From the NCBI GenBank assembly GCA_900544345.1, contig UQUR01000010.1, positions 11,156-75,155 on the forward strand: a DNA stretch of 64,000 nucleotides. Direction: 5' to 3'. Numbering within the stretch: the first letter of the stretch is position 1; the number at the start of each line of letters is the position of its first letter. Source of the stretch: an uncultured Sutterella sp. Lineage in GTDB: Bacteria; Pseudomonadota; Gammaproteobacteria; Burkholderiales; Burkholderiaceae_F. Of this stretch, positions 1 to 8,848 are shown piece after piece. The notes beneath the pieces are model-generated. The model was not told the DNA's origin, did no database searches, and saw only the letters and a program-made list of their open reading frames with translations. The position numbers were made by a program, and so were the translations under genes.

Positions 1-709
1 TTGCCTTTACTTCATCCATCATGTTGAGAGCCAGTACCATGGGGCGACCTAACTCCATAAGCTGCATCGTGAGATAAAGGTTGCGTTCAATGTTGGTGGC
101 ATCAACAATATTGATAATCGCCTTGGGGTTTTCTTTCAGAATGAATTCCCGCGAGACAATTTCTTCATTGGTGTAGGGTGAAAGTGAGTAAATACCCGGT
201 AAGTCCGTCACTAAGGTGTCGCTGTGGCCGATGATTGAGCCGTCTTTTCGATCTACAGTGACACCCGGGAAATTTCCCACGTGCTGATTGGATCCCGTGA
301 GTCGGTTAAATAAAGTTGTTTTGCCGCAGTTTTGGTTGCCTGCCAGTGCAAAGGTAATCAGTTCACCTTCGGGCAGCGGATGCTCGTGTTCTTTTACGTG
401 ATATTTCCCGCCCTCGCCATAACCCGGGTGAGAAATTTCTTCGACTTCAGGTTTGGGAGCAACGACCGGTTCCGAGTCACGAATATCGGTAATCGTAATG
501 GCCTGGGCCTCGGCGACACGAAGCGTCAGCTCATAACTTCTGATACGTACTTCAATGGGATCTCCCATTGGAGCACGCTTGACCATTGTGACAGTGGCCT
601 GGGGAATCAGTCCCATATCGAGGAAGTGTTGACGAAGAGCGCCGCTCGCACCAACCGATTCAACGGTCGCACTGTGGCCGATTGGCAGATCATTTAAAGT
701 AACGGGCAT
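1..709 (-). CDS. feoB: FeoA-FeoB fusion ferrous iron transporter (partial, N-terminal part)
   Basis: Iron(II) uptake GTPase/permease of the inner membrane. The reading frame starts at ATG 709 and runs off the left edge, so only about 236 residues are present. Residues 1-80 form a FeoA-like SH3 domain (starts MPVTLNDLPIGHSATV). A charged linker follows, then the FeoB G domain from about residue 117: G1 GNQNCGKTT, G2 GVTVD, G3 DLPGIYSL and G4 NMMD. G1 has Gln and Cys where many family members read GNPNSGKTT. FeoA and FeoB are separate genes in most bacteria; here they are one polypeptide. The upstream leader has a small perfect inverted repeat (734-749) and no recognisable Fur box. The membrane part of FeoB must lie outside the window. 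Confidence 0.93.
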   Translation of the reverse strand, partial: MPVTLNDLPIGHSATVESVGASGALRQHFLDMGLIPQATVTMVKRAPMGDPIEVRIRSYELTLRVAEAQAITITDIRDSEPVVAPKPEVEEISHPGYGEGGKYHVKEHEHPLPEGELITFALAGNQNCGKTTLFNRLTGSNQHVGNFPGVTVDRKDGSIIGHSDTLVTDLPGIYSLSPYTNEEIVSREFILKENPKAIINIVDATNIERNLYLTMQLMELGRPMVLALNMMDEVKA

Positions 710-733
710 CTTTTAAATTCTTTCTTTTTATTC

Positions 734-749
734 ACACAGTTAGCTGTGT
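734..749. repeat. Small perfect inverted repeat in feoAB leader
   Basis: Arms ACACAG and CTGTGT are separated by TTAG, 25 bases upstream of the feoAB start. It could be a leader hairpin or a protein site. It does not match a Fur box. Confidence 0.3.
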
Positions 750-882
750 TTCTCGCAAGCTTTGCATTCTAAATCACAATTCACTAGTTCGTATTCAAAA
801 GAGAAAAAATTAAGAAATGTCGACTAAAGAATTGAATTGGAAAACAAATAAGTTTTTGTTTTTATTAAGTAAAATGGCTAAT

Positions 883-909
883 TTGTCGCCAAAAACCTCA
901 TTTTACAAT
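883..909 (+). promoter_or_regulatory. Possible sigma70 promoter for the aminotransferase gene
   Basis: TTGTCG at 883-888 and TACAAT at 904-909 are separated by 15 bases, which is short but tolerable. They lie about 40 bases before the start at 949. The flanks are AT-rich. Weak evidence. Confidence 0.3.
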
Positions 910-948
910 ATCTGCTATGCATGATTAAAAAAGAAGAGGAGCGACACA

Positions 949-2112
949 ATGCTTGAACTCAATCGGAGAAATCTCTTTAAACTGTCTGCAACATTGGCAG
1001 GAACTTTTATGGCAGGCAAAACGTTAAGTACTACCGCAATGGCTGCAGAGGCTAACTTCACGCCCAGTGAGAAAACACCGCTACTTTTAAATTTCAATGA
1101 AAATTCACTCGGTATGGCTCAGTCGGCTAAGCAGGCTGTACTCAAAAGTTTGGATGGTGCTTTCCGCTATCCCGATGCAGCACGAGCACAATTAATCGAA
1201 GCGATTGCGAAAAAATTTGCATTGAAATCCTCCCAAGTGGTTTTAGGCAATGGGTCTTCTGAAGTTATCCAGGCCGCTGTCGAAGCTTTTAGTCACAAAG
1301 CACAAAAAGCAGGGCAGGCTGTGCAATTGATTGTGCCTGATCCCACCTTTAATTACGCTGAGCTTTATGCATCTGCGATTGGCATTGAAGTTGTAAAAGT
1401 TCCTCTAGTGAAAGAATCTTTGGGTTTGGATTTGGTGCAAATGAAATCCAAGGCGCAGGCTTTTAAGGGACTTTCAATTGTTTACATCTGCAATCCCAAT
1501 AATCCCACTGCGACAATTGCGGATGCAAAGGTGCTTAACGATTGGTTCAACCAAAAATCCACACACACGGTTTTTATTGTGGATGAAGCCTATGCAGAAT
1601 TTGTCACGGATAAGAGTTTCAGAAGTGCAGTTGAAAATGTGAAAGCCGGCAGTAACCATATTGTTGTCACCCGGACATTTTCCAAAATTTATGCCATGGC
1701 GGGTTTACGTATCGGTTACGGTTTAACAGATGAGAAAACTGCAAAATTACTCAATGACTTTGTGTCAATTGATAACACCAATATGGCGGGAGCCGTTGCT
1801 GCTTTGGCAAGTCTTAATGACGATCTCTTTTTTGAAAAGAGCCTTCAGAGCACGAATCTTGCCCGCAAAATCGTCACTGATGCTTTGGACGAGTTGGGTT
1901 TAAAGTATTTGCCTTCACAGGCGAATTTCATTTTCCATGAAATTAAGGGCGAGCATCAGACATACAAAGACCGAATGGCTCAGGCTCACGTTTTTGTCGG
2001 TCGGGAGTTTGCTCCTGCCGTGGGCTACAGCCGTCTGACGCTCGGCACCCCCCAAGAGATGCGCGCGTTTGTGAAGGTTTTAAAGACCTTCAGACAAAAA
2101 GGCTGGATTTAA
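949..2112 (+). CDS. HisC-family PLP aminotransferase with Tat signal peptide
   Basis: Fold-type I aminotransferase resembling histidinol-phosphate aminotransferase, 387 aa. The N-terminus reads NRRNLFKLSA followed by a hydrophobic stretch and an Ala-rich cleavage region (about residues 4-33), a convincing twin-arginine signal, so the mature enzyme is predicted to be periplasmic. Class I/II features are present: NGSSEVIQ (about 100), CNPNNPT (about 180), DEAYAEF and the Schiff-base Lys in TFSKIYAMAGLRIGYG (about 245). The start is supported by AGGAG seven bases upstream (937-941). The gene stands alone, with no his genes nearby, and is closed by a bidirectional terminator. Family and fold are clear; substrate is unknown. 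Cytoplasmic histidine synthesis is unlikely given the signal peptide. Confidence 0.88.
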   Translation: MLELNRRNLFKLSATLAGTFMAGKTLSTTAMAAEANFTPSEKTPLLLNFNENSLGMAQSAKQAVLKSLDGAFRYPDAARAQLIEAIAKKFALKSSQVVLGNGSSEVIQAAVEAFSHKAQKAGQAVQLIVPDPTFNYAELYASAIGIEVVKVPLVKESLGLDLVQMKSKAQAFKGLSIVYICNPNNPTATIADAKVLNDWFNQKSTHTVFIVDEAYAEFVTDKSFRSAVENVKAGSNHIVVTRTFSKIYAMAGLRIGYGLTDEKTAKLLNDFVSIDNTNMAGAVAALASLNDDLFFEKSLQSTNLARKIVTDALDELGLKYLPSQANFIFHEIKGEHQTYKDRMAQAHVFVGREFAPAVGYSRLTLGTPQEMRAFVKVLKTFRQKGWI

Positions 2113-2120
2113 GACTTGAG

Positions 2121-2163
2121 AAAAACGGTTGACTCAGACTTTGGGAGCCAACCGTTTTTTTTT
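2121..2163. terminator. Bidirectional rho-independent terminator
   Basis: Stem AACGGTTG/CAACCGTT, extended by CTC/GAG after one mismatch. A run of T follows on the plus strand and a run of A precedes it, so it can serve both convergent genes (ends 2112 and 2173). Confidence 0.85.
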
Positions 2164-2172
2164 AAACAAGAA

Positions 2173-3066
2173 TCAGTGGGGCAGACGTTTAATTAAAACA
2201 GAGGTGTCACTGCGTCCGTCCCCTTTGGCCTGAAGTTCACCGTAGAACTGGTCAATGAGCGCAACGGTGGGCAAACTTGAACCGTTTTTCTTTGCTTCTG
2301 CAAGGCACAGCCCCAGGTCTTTTCTCATCCAGTCAATCGCAAACCCGAAATTAAATTTGCCTTCAATCATGGTGCCGCCTCGATTGTCCATTTGCCAGCT
2401 TTGAGCCGCACCCTTGCCGATTACTTCCAACACTAGCTTCATGTCTAAGCCTGCATTTAAACCGAAAGCAATCGATTCGGACAAAGATTGAACGATGCCC
2501 GCAATACAAATCTGGTTGCACATCTTGGCAAGCTGCCCGCAGCCCACCTCTCCGATGCGGGTGACGGCCTGAGCAAAAGCCATGACGGTTGGGCGGGCTT
2601 TTTCAAAAGTTTCTTCATCAGCGCCGCACATGACGGTCAAAACACCATTAACGGCACCGGCTTCGCCGCCCGAGACAGGAGCGTCCATAAAGTCCAATTC
2701 CATTTCTTTGGCTTTTTGATGAAGTTCTCTGGCAACCTGTGCGCTGTCAGTCGTGCAGTCAACTAGTACAGCGCCTTTTTTCATACCGGCAAAGGCACCG
2801 TCTCTGCCTAGCACTACACTTCTGAGATCGTCGTCGTTGCCGACACAGGTGAAAACGAAGTCAGCGTCCTGGGCAGCTTCTCTGGGGGTAGTTGCAATGA
2901 GCCCGGTGTACTCAGAAGCCCATTTTTTAGCTTTTGAGGTTGTGCGGTTATAAACCGTTACGCGGTGACCGGCCTTGGCGAGGTGCCCTGCCATCGGATA
3001 ACCCATCGTACCCAAGCCGATAAAAGCGACGGTTTTGGGTTCACACTTTTCATAAACTTTTGCCAT
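2173..3066 (-). CDS. Beta-hydroxyacid dehydrogenase (3-hydroxyisobutyrate / tartronate-semialdehyde reductase family)
   Basis: NAD(P)-dependent oxidoreductase of the GarR/MmsB family, 297 aa. The Rossmann motif GLGTMGYPMAGHL lies near residue 17. The substrate loop is DAPVSGGEAGA, and the catalytic Lys is in GQLAKMCNQ. The start is placed at ATG 3066 (MAKVYEKC) because AAGGAC lies 8 bases upstream and the nucleotide-binding strand follows directly; a longer open frame reaches 3117 without better support. It lies 64 bases downstream of the racemase gene on the same strand, separated by a 14-bp hairpin, so the two are probably co-transcribed. The pairing suggests metabolism of a hydroxy- or amino-acid, but the sequence does not fix the substrate. 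Confidence 0.88.
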   Translation of the reverse strand: MAKVYEKCEPKTVAFIGLGTMGYPMAGHLAKAGHRVTVYNRTTSKAKKWASEYTGLIATTPREAAQDADFVFTCVGNDDDLRSVVLGRDGAFAGMKKGAVLVDCTTDSAQVARELHQKAKEMELDFMDAPVSGGEAGAVNGVLTVMCGADEETFEKARPTVMAFAQAVTRIGEVGCGQLAKMCNQICIAGIVQSLSESIAFGLNAGLDMKLVLEVIGKGAAQSWQMDNRGGTMIEGKFNFGFAIDWMRKDLGLCLAEAKKNGSSLPTVALIDQFYGELQAKGDGRSDTSVLIKRLPH

Positions 3067-3085
3067 GATATTGGTCCTTATGCGA

Positions 3086-3114
3086 AAAGCGCCTGAGTTA
3101 AACTCAAGCGCTTT
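3086..3114 (-). terminator. Intergenic hairpin between racemase and dehydrogenase
   Basis: A 29-base inverted repeat with 14-base arms (AAAGCGCCTGAGTT with one mismatch), followed on the minus strand by only four T. It is more likely a partial attenuator or mRNA-stabilising hairpin than a full terminator. Confidence 0.5.
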
Positions 3115-3130
3115 CAATTAAGTTGGGTTA

Positions 3131-4552
3131 TTAACGCACACCGCGTTCCTTAATGGTGGCTTGTGCAATTTGCACGCATTTTCTAGCAAGCGTTGCAGTC
3201 GGGTCAACGATAGCAACTTTCTTTCCGGCCACTTCAAAGTCATCGGTTTCGTGGAAAATCAAAGGCAGTTCCGTGCAGCCTAAAATCAGCACATTGCAGT
3301 CATAGGTCTTCACGAGATACTCGGCACCACGATAGAGGTCATCGTAGCACTCACCCGTGGTGTAACCGGCTTTAGCGCCTTTGGGGCCATAGATGGCTTT
3401 CATAACGCTTTGCTGATGATCCTCATCGGGCGTATACATCTTCATGCCCATTTTTTCGGCTTTTTTGCTGTAAATGCCGGTAGCAATCGTGCCGCTTGTG
3501 GCCATTAAACCCACTCGGGCGTTGTCACCAAATTTGGCTTTAATTTCATCGAGCATGGTCTGCTGCATATCGATGAAGGGAACGTTGAGGTGGCGAAGCA
3601 TGCGCGGCAGGAACGCATGAGCCGTGTTGCACGGGATGATGATGTAATCGCACCCGTCGCGCTCAAGGCGCTTGGCGCAGTTATACATGGCAATTGTCGG
3701 ATCGGGACCACCATTTAACAGGCAAGCGGTGCGGTCATCAATTTGCGGATTTTGTTCAATGACCACTTTGAAGTGTTCCTGGTCATTTTTAGCCGGAGTG
3801 GCCTTAACGATTTTGTCATACAGATCAACTGTCGCAGCCGGTCCCAAGCCGCCAATCAAACCGAGTTTAAAGGGCTTTGGCAGTTTTTGAGTGGAGTGTG
3901 TGAGGGCTGCCTTGGCAAACACTTCAAAAACGTCCATGACCGGCAAGCCTAGCTTTTGTAACTCTGCTGTATTCAAAGCAAACTGCGTGCAGTTGGGGAC
4001 AATGACTTCTGCACCCTTTTGCATCAGATGGTGGCAAATTTGACTCAATGCTTTGACAGTATCTTCGGACGGCCCTTGAGCACGAATCTTTTCGCGCAAC
4101 GCATCAAGCTGCTTTTGATCTTCTTCGGAGGCAAAAATCATCTTCATTTGCTTGGAGAGATCACAGGCGCCCGAGGCACATCCTGCAGCGTTTGCAGCAT
4201 CGAGCACGCCCATCGCAGGGACCTTTTCGCCCATCTGGCTCATCAGGGCTTCTTTCATATCGAGAATCGGCGTTTGGATTTCACGCTGAATTTCATGGAT
4301 ATAAGAGCCGCACTTAAAATCAGGCACGAGGATTAAATCGACGCCCATTTCAGCCAGAAGCTCTGCTTCATTGAAAATAAAGATCTTTCTGTCGCTGACA
4401 GCAAAGACAGGATCGGGGTCAATCTTGAAGTTGTCTTCGGTCATGACGATGCTCAAATCATCGTCACCCAAAGACAAAAGCTCGGTTTTCACTTCTATTG
4501 CGGCGCGGCGATTCAAACCCGCCACAATGCCGATTGATTTCTTTTGGCTCAT
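3131..4552 (-). CDS. Tandem-domain aspartate/glutamate racemase family protein
   Basis: 473 aa protein made of two Asp/Glu-racemase-like halves. The C-terminal half (about 225-473) has both catalytic cysteine contexts of PLP-independent amino-acid racemases: IIPCNTAH and LILGCTELPLI. It opens with GLIGGLGPAAT, typical of aspartate racemase. The N-terminal half (about 1-215) keeps the second site in altered form (IVPNCTQF), but the first site reads LVPDFKCGSY with no CNT motif, so it is probably non-catalytic or altered. Single-domain members are about 230-250 aa. The start at 4552 has GAGAGG upstream. It is followed by the dehydrogenase gene on the same strand. Racemase activity is family-based; the substrate is unknown. 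Confidence 0.85.
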   Translation of the reverse strand: MSQKKSIGIVAGLNRRAAIEVKTELLSLGDDDLSIVMTEDNFKIDPDPVFAVSDRKIFIFNEAELLAEMGVDLILVPDFKCGSYIHEIQREIQTPILDMKEALMSQMGEKVPAMGVLDAANAAGCASGACDLSKQMKMIFASEEDQKQLDALREKIRAQGPSEDTVKALSQICHHLMQKGAEVIVPNCTQFALNTAELQKLGLPVMDVFEVFAKAALTHSTQKLPKPFKLGLIGGLGPAATVDLYDKIVKATPAKNDQEHFKVVIEQNPQIDDRTACLLNGGPDPTIAMYNCAKRLERDGCDYIIIPCNTAHAFLPRMLRHLNVPFIDMQQTMLDEIKAKFGDNARVGLMATSGTIATGIYSKKAEKMGMKMYTPDEDHQQSVMKAIYGPKGAKAGYTTGECYDDLYRGAEYLVKTYDCNVLILGCTELPLIFHETDDFEVAGKKVAIVDPTATLARKCVQIAQATIKERGVR

Positions 4553-4701
4553 CGATCGTACCTCTCAAACACAAAATAAAATGGACAAGCGCACACACAG
4601 AACCCTTCACGGGTTCGATTCTGTTCGCTCCGCTAATTAGAGTGTAATACAATCCCAAGAGTTCAATCGGATTAATTTTTGAAAAATCTCTCAGGCAATT
4701 C

Positions 4702-5772
4702 ATGGCAGCTCAAAAAGAAAAAATACTGGTAACGGGCGGGGCGGGTTTTATCGGCTCGCACTTTGTTGATACGGCCTTGGCCAGCGGCTACTCGGTTCTG
4801 ACGGTAGATAAACTCGACTATTGCGGCAACTTACTCAATCTTGAAGCAGCTCAAAAGAAAAAGTCTCACAAATTTCTTCAGGCCGACGTCGCAGACAGCG
4901 CCGCCATGCTGGAAGCTTTTAAAAGCTTTAAACCGCATGCCGTGGTGCATCTGGCCGCACAAACCCATGTGGATCGCTCAATCGATAATCCACAGACCTT
5001 TATTGACAATAATGTCACTGCCACGCAGCGGCTCTTGGAAGTAAGCCGCGAGTATTGGAAAGGCTTAAGGGGCGAGAAAAAAGAGCGCTTTCGCTTTATT
5101 TATGTCTCAACCGATGAAGTGTACGGCTCTCTGGGTCCGAATGATGCTCCCTTTACCATTGAGAGCTCCTATCGGCCGACAAGCCCTTATGCAGCGAGCA
5201 AAGCCGCCGGCGAAATGATCGCTTTAAGTTACTGGCGCACATTCGGTTTTCCTGTGATTGTCGAGCACGCCTGCAATAATTACGGTCCGCGTCAGTTTCC
5301 CGAAAAACTCATTCCTTTGATGATTGACCGTGCCCGAAGCGGTATGACGCTGCCCGTATACGGAACCGGACAAAATGTCCGCGAGTGGATGTACGTCACC
5401 GATCACGCAGCAGCGCTTGTGAGCATTTTGCAAAAGGGGGAAGCGGGTCGGATCTATAACATCGGTACCGGTGAGGAGGTCCCGAACATTAAGCTTATTC
5501 GGGCATTGTGTACGCTTATGGATGCAGCTTGCCCGGGTCTTTTGCCTTTTGAAGAAGCGATTACTTTGGTGACCGACCGCCCGGGACATGATTTCCGATA
5601 CGCCATGGATAGTGCAGACAGTCTCAAAGCTTTGGGTTTTGCTCCGAGGGTGCGTTTAATTGAAGGACTGCACAAGACCCTTCAGTGGTATTTGGATAAC
5701 GACAAATGGCTTGAAAGCGTCAAAGAAGGTGCCTACGCTCAGTGGGTGAAGCGCTATGGGAAGATCAAATGA
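4702..5772 (+). CDS. rfbB: dTDP-glucose 4,6-dehydratase
   Basis: Second step of dTDP-rhamnose synthesis: dTDP-glucose to dTDP-4-keto-6-deoxyglucose, in the cytoplasm. 356 aa short-chain dehydrogenase/extended family. NAD-binding GGAGFIGSHF is near residue 12, the catalytic STDEVYGSL near 142, YAASKAAGE follows, and CNNYGPRQFPEKLIP is diagnostic of RmlB. The upstream gene is divergent (racemase). The stop overlaps the rmlC start by 4 bases (ATGA), so the two are translationally coupled. rmlA and rmlD are not in the window. Confidence 0.96.
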   Translation: MAAQKEKILVTGGAGFIGSHFVDTALASGYSVLTVDKLDYCGNLLNLEAAQKKKSHKFLQADVADSAAMLEAFKSFKPHAVVHLAAQTHVDRSIDNPQTFIDNNVTATQRLLEVSREYWKGLRGEKKERFRFIYVSTDEVYGSLGPNDAPFTIESSYRPTSPYAASKAAGEMIALSYWRTFGFPVIVEHACNNYGPRQFPEKLIPLMIDRARSGMTLPVYGTGQNVREWMYVTDHAAALVSILQKGEAGRIYNIGTGEEVPNIKLIRALCTLMDAACPGLLPFEEAITLVTDRPGHDFRYAMDSADSLKALGFAPRVRLIEGLHKTLQWYLDNDKWLESVKEGAYAQWVKRYGKIK

Positions 5773-6314
5773 GAATTGAAAAAAGCGACTTTGAGGGGAT
5801 TTTGAAAATTTTCCCCGATGTGCATCGGGACAATAGGGGGTTATTTGCTGAACTTTGGCAGGTCACCCGCTATGAAGATTTGTGGCCGGAGTTAACCTTT
5901 GTGCAGGATAACTTTTCTGTTTCCAAAAAAGGCACATTAAGAGGACTGCATTTTCAAAAGCGCCACCCGCAGGGAAAATTAATCACGGTGCTCTCGGGTG
6001 AAATTTTTGATGTGGCGCTCGATTTAAGAAAAAACTCCCAAACTTTCGGCCGTGTCTACAGTACGAAACTTTCTTCAGAGGATCTGTGTCAGCTTTATAT
6101 CCCTGAGGGCTTTGCCCACGGCTTTTTGACCTTATCTGATACGGCCTGCGTCTTTTATCGATGCACGGACTTTTATCATCCGGAAGATGAGGGGGCGATT
6201 TTGTTTAACGACGCCAACTTAGGCATTCATTGGCCCGACGTGGGTGAACTCACCGTCTCGGATAAAGACCAACGTGCGATGAGCTTTTTTGAGTGGCGCA
6301 AAAGCACTCTCTGA
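5769..6314 (+). CDS. rfbC: dTDP-4-dehydrorhamnose 3,5-epimerase
   Basis: Third step of dTDP-L-rhamnose synthesis. 181 aa cupin of the RmlC family. Recognised by RDNRGLFAELW, the active-site strand LRGLHFQ, PQGKLITVLSGEIFDVALD and the IPEGFAHGF segment containing the conserved His. The start is taken at ATG 5769 (MRIEKSDF), overlapping the rfbB stop; an upstream in-frame Met at 5742 lies inside rfbB and would add a non-conserved extension. The product would feed O-antigen or other rhamnose-containing glycans. Confidence 0.95.
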   Translation: MRIEKSDFEGILKIFPDVHRDNRGLFAELWQVTRYEDLWPELTFVQDNFSVSKKGTLRGLHFQKRHPQGKLITVLSGEIFDVALDLRKNSQTFGRVYSTKLSSEDLCQLYIPEGFAHGFLTLSDTACVFYRCTDFYHPEDEGAILFNDANLGIHWPDVGELTVSDKDQRAMSFFEWRKSTL

Positions 6315-6375
6315 AAAAGTCTTTCTCTTTTTGGCACAATAGTGCCTTTTCTTTTGAAAGTAGCGAATAAGAAAA

Positions 6376-8763
6376 ATGGTGAGTTTTATTGATAAATTAA
6401 ATCCGCAGCAAAAGGCCGCTGTGACGCTGCCGGCAGAAAGCGCTCTGATTTTGGCCGGTGCCGGCTCCGGTAAAACCCGCGTGCTGACCACCCGCATTGC
6501 CTGGCTCATTGAAGAGCGGATGGCAAGCCCCATGGAAATCCTCGCCGTGACCTTTACCAACAAGGCGGCTAAAGAAATGCTCACCCGTATTCAGGCTTCA
6601 ATCCCTGTGAACACCCGAGGCATGTGGGTAGGGACATTTCATGGATTATGTAACCGCTTGCTTCGCCGGCACTTTAAAGAAGCGGGCTTACCTCAGACTT
6701 TTCAGATTCTGGATCAAACCGATCAGCTCTCAGCCATTAAGCGCCTGATGAAGGCACATGCAATCAGCCAGGATGAATATCCGCCCAAAGAGGTGCAGAA
6801 CTATATCGCCAGCGCTAAGGAAGAAGGGCTACGAGCTAAAGATATGACGGCTGAATTCGGCAAAAAAGAAAATATGGCCAAAATCTATGCTCTGTACGAA
6901 GAGCAGTGTAACCGCGAAGGTGTAGCGGATTTTGGCGAACTGCTTTTGCGAAGCTATGAGCTTTTAGCCCGAAACGAAATGATTCGGCACCACTATCAAG
7001 ATCGCTTCCGCTTTATTTTGGTTGATGAATTCCAGGACACCAATCGCCTGCAGTACAAGTGGCTTAAGCTTTTGGGCGGTTTTTCTCCGGCAGGCGTTCG
7101 CGAATTTGAAGAAAACTGTGTTTTTGCCGTGGGCGATGATGACCAGTCAATTTACGCTTTCCGAGGCGCCAACGTCGGCAACATGATGGATTTTCAGAGA
7201 GACTTTCAGATCCGTCATCTCATTAAACTCGAGCAAAACTACCGCTCTTTCGGTCATATCCTGAACGCCGCCAATGAACTCATTGCGCATAACGATGACC
7301 GCCTGGGTAAAGACCTCTGGACGAGTGCCGGCGAAGGCGAGCGGATTCGAGTTTTTCGCGCAAGCGACGATCGCGATGAAGCGCAATATTGTGTACAGGA
7401 AATTCGAGAGGCGATCGGGCGCGGTGTGAAAAAGCATGAAATGGCGATTTTGTACCGCTCCAATGCCCAGAGCCGTGTGATTGAACAGGCGCTTGTGGCT
7501 TCCGGTATTGCCTATCGCGTCTACGGGGGCCTGCGCTTTTTTGACCGAGCTGAAATTAAGCATGCCTTGGCTTATTTGCGCTTAATTGAAAATCCGAAAG
7601 ACGATACGGCATTTTTGCGGGTAGTAAATTTCCCGATGAGAGGAATCGGCGCAAAGAGTATGGAAACGCTACAGCAAAAAGCGCTCGAGGCCAATGTAAG
7701 CCTTTATGAAGCTGCACAAACTCTGGAAGGCGCGGCCGGCACGAAGCTTCGTGCTTTTACGGAGTTAATCGATGCGATGAGATTTGAGTACTCATGCCTG
7801 CCGCTGCCGGAGATGATTGCTGCAGTGGTTGAGCGCTCGGGTCTTACCGAACATTACAAGAAAGAGCGCGAAGGCCAGGAGCGCCTGGAAAACTTAGAAG
7901 AACTGCAAAACGCTGCACAGGCTTACCTAAAAGAAGAAGGCATCAGCATTGACGCCCGAAGCGATGAAGTGGAAGCCGATGGGGCAGAAGATGAGATGAC
8001 CTCTCTGGCGGGCTTTTTATCGCATGCTGCGCTTGAAGCAGGGGACAATCAGGCTCAAAAAGGCGATGATGCCGTGCAGCTGATGACGGTTCATGCCGCA
8101 AAAGGTTTGGAATTTGATGTGGTCTTTATCACCGGGCTCGAAGAAGGGCTTTTCCCGCATGCTAACAGTGCAAACGATCCCAAAGGGATGGCAGAGGAAA
8201 GGCGCCTTATGTATGTTGCTATAACCCGTGCCCGTAAAAACCTTCATTTCAGTTTTGCCCTGTCTAGGATGTTAAGAGGCCAGTATATGGATTCCGGTCC
8301 GAGTCAGTTTTTAAATGAAATTGATGAAGAGCACCTTTTATTCCTTTATGACCGCAAGCGCTCGATGGCCATTGAAGATGAGGATCAGTCCTTAAGTTGG
8401 TCTGATGGCTACTCTTCGCGACCCCGTCGATCAAGAGACTATACGGGCGGATCGGGTTACAGCTCTTCAGGTTACGGGCGTACGAGATACGGTTCAGCTT
8501 CGGGCTTTGCATCAAGATCGGGTTCATACGGCGCCTCGACCGGGTTTGCCCGTGCCAAGATGGATCCGGCTCTCAAAAAGATGGCTGCCAAAGCTGAATT
8601 TAAGGGCTTTTCGATCGGCAATCGAGTGCGTCATGCCCGATTTGGGGAAGGATCGGTTGTGGGTCTCACAGGCTTGGGAGACGACGCTCGTATTCGGGTG
8701 CAGTTCGATGATGTGGGCACCAAAGAACTTCTTTTGTCTTTGGCGAAGTTAACCAAGATTTAG
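6376..8763 (+). CDS. uvrD: UvrD/PcrA-type superfamily 1 DNA helicase
   Basis: 3'-5' helicase for nucleotide excision and mismatch repair, 795 aa. All SF1A motifs are visible: Walker A AGAGSGKT (about 30), TFTNKAA, motif II LVDEFQDTN, motif III GDDDQSIYAFRGAN, NYRS, VHAAKGLEFD and motif VI YVAITRA. A low-complexity Ser/Gly/Tyr/Arg linker at about 680-735 precedes a C-terminal Tudor-like module (GNRVRHARFGEGSV), as in UvrD/PcrA. The gene is preceded by only 61 bases after rfbC, so it may be read through from the rml genes. UvrD rather than Rep is favoured by the C-terminal module. Confidence 0.93.
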   Translation: MVSFIDKLNPQQKAAVTLPAESALILAGAGSGKTRVLTTRIAWLIEERMASPMEILAVTFTNKAAKEMLTRIQASIPVNTRGMWVGTFHGLCNRLLRRHFKEAGLPQTFQILDQTDQLSAIKRLMKAHAISQDEYPPKEVQNYIASAKEEGLRAKDMTAEFGKKENMAKIYALYEEQCNREGVADFGELLLRSYELLARNEMIRHHYQDRFRFILVDEFQDTNRLQYKWLKLLGGFSPAGVREFEENCVFAVGDDDQSIYAFRGANVGNMMDFQRDFQIRHLIKLEQNYRSFGHILNAANELIAHNDDRLGKDLWTSAGEGERIRVFRASDDRDEAQYCVQEIREAIGRGVKKHEMAILYRSNAQSRVIEQALVASGIAYRVYGGLRFFDRAEIKHALAYLRLIENPKDDTAFLRVVNFPMRGIGAKSMETLQQKALEANVSLYEAAQTLEGAAGTKLRAFTELIDAMRFEYSCLPLPEMIAAVVERSGLTEHYKKEREGQERLENLEELQNAAQAYLKEEGISIDARSDEVEADGAEDEMTSLAGFLSHAALEAGDNQAQKGDDAVQLMTVHAAKGLEFDVVFITGLEEGLFPHANSANDPKGMAEERRLMYVAITRARKNLHFSFALSRMLRGQYMDSGPSQFLNEIDEEHLLFLYDRKRSMAIEDEDQSLSWSDGYSSRPRRSRDYTGGSGYSSSGYGRTRYGSASGFASRSGSYGASTGFARAKMDPALKKMAAKAEFKGFSIGNRVRHARFGEGSVVGLTGLGDDARIRVQFDDVGTKELLLSLAKLTKI

Positions 8764-8789
8764 TTTTTAATAGCTAGCTTAGTGCACAT

Positions 8790-8824
8790 TTTCAGGTATG
8801 CCACAAATTGCGGCATACCTGAAA
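8790..8824. repeat. 13-bp perfect inverted repeat between convergent genes
   Basis: Arms TTTCAGGTATGCC and GGCATACCTGAAA around a 9-base loop, in the gap between the ends of uvrD and the ATPase gene. No T-run follows on either strand. It could be a factor-assisted terminator, an mRNA 3' end stabiliser, or a repeat remnant; the AGGTATGCC core recurs at 63904-63912. Confidence 0.6.
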
Positions 8825-8848
8825 TGCGCAGGGCCTTTCTGGAGGCTT

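Noticed and set aside
710..948. Fur box in the feoAB leader
   Set aside because: No stretch approaches the GATAATGATAATCATTATC consensus; only a short unrelated inverted repeat is present.
4595..4640. Sequence GGGTTCGATTCTGTTCGCTCCG resembling a tRNA 3' end
   Set aside because: The T-stem does not pair properly and no D or anticodon arm is found upstream, so no tRNA or remnant can be supported.
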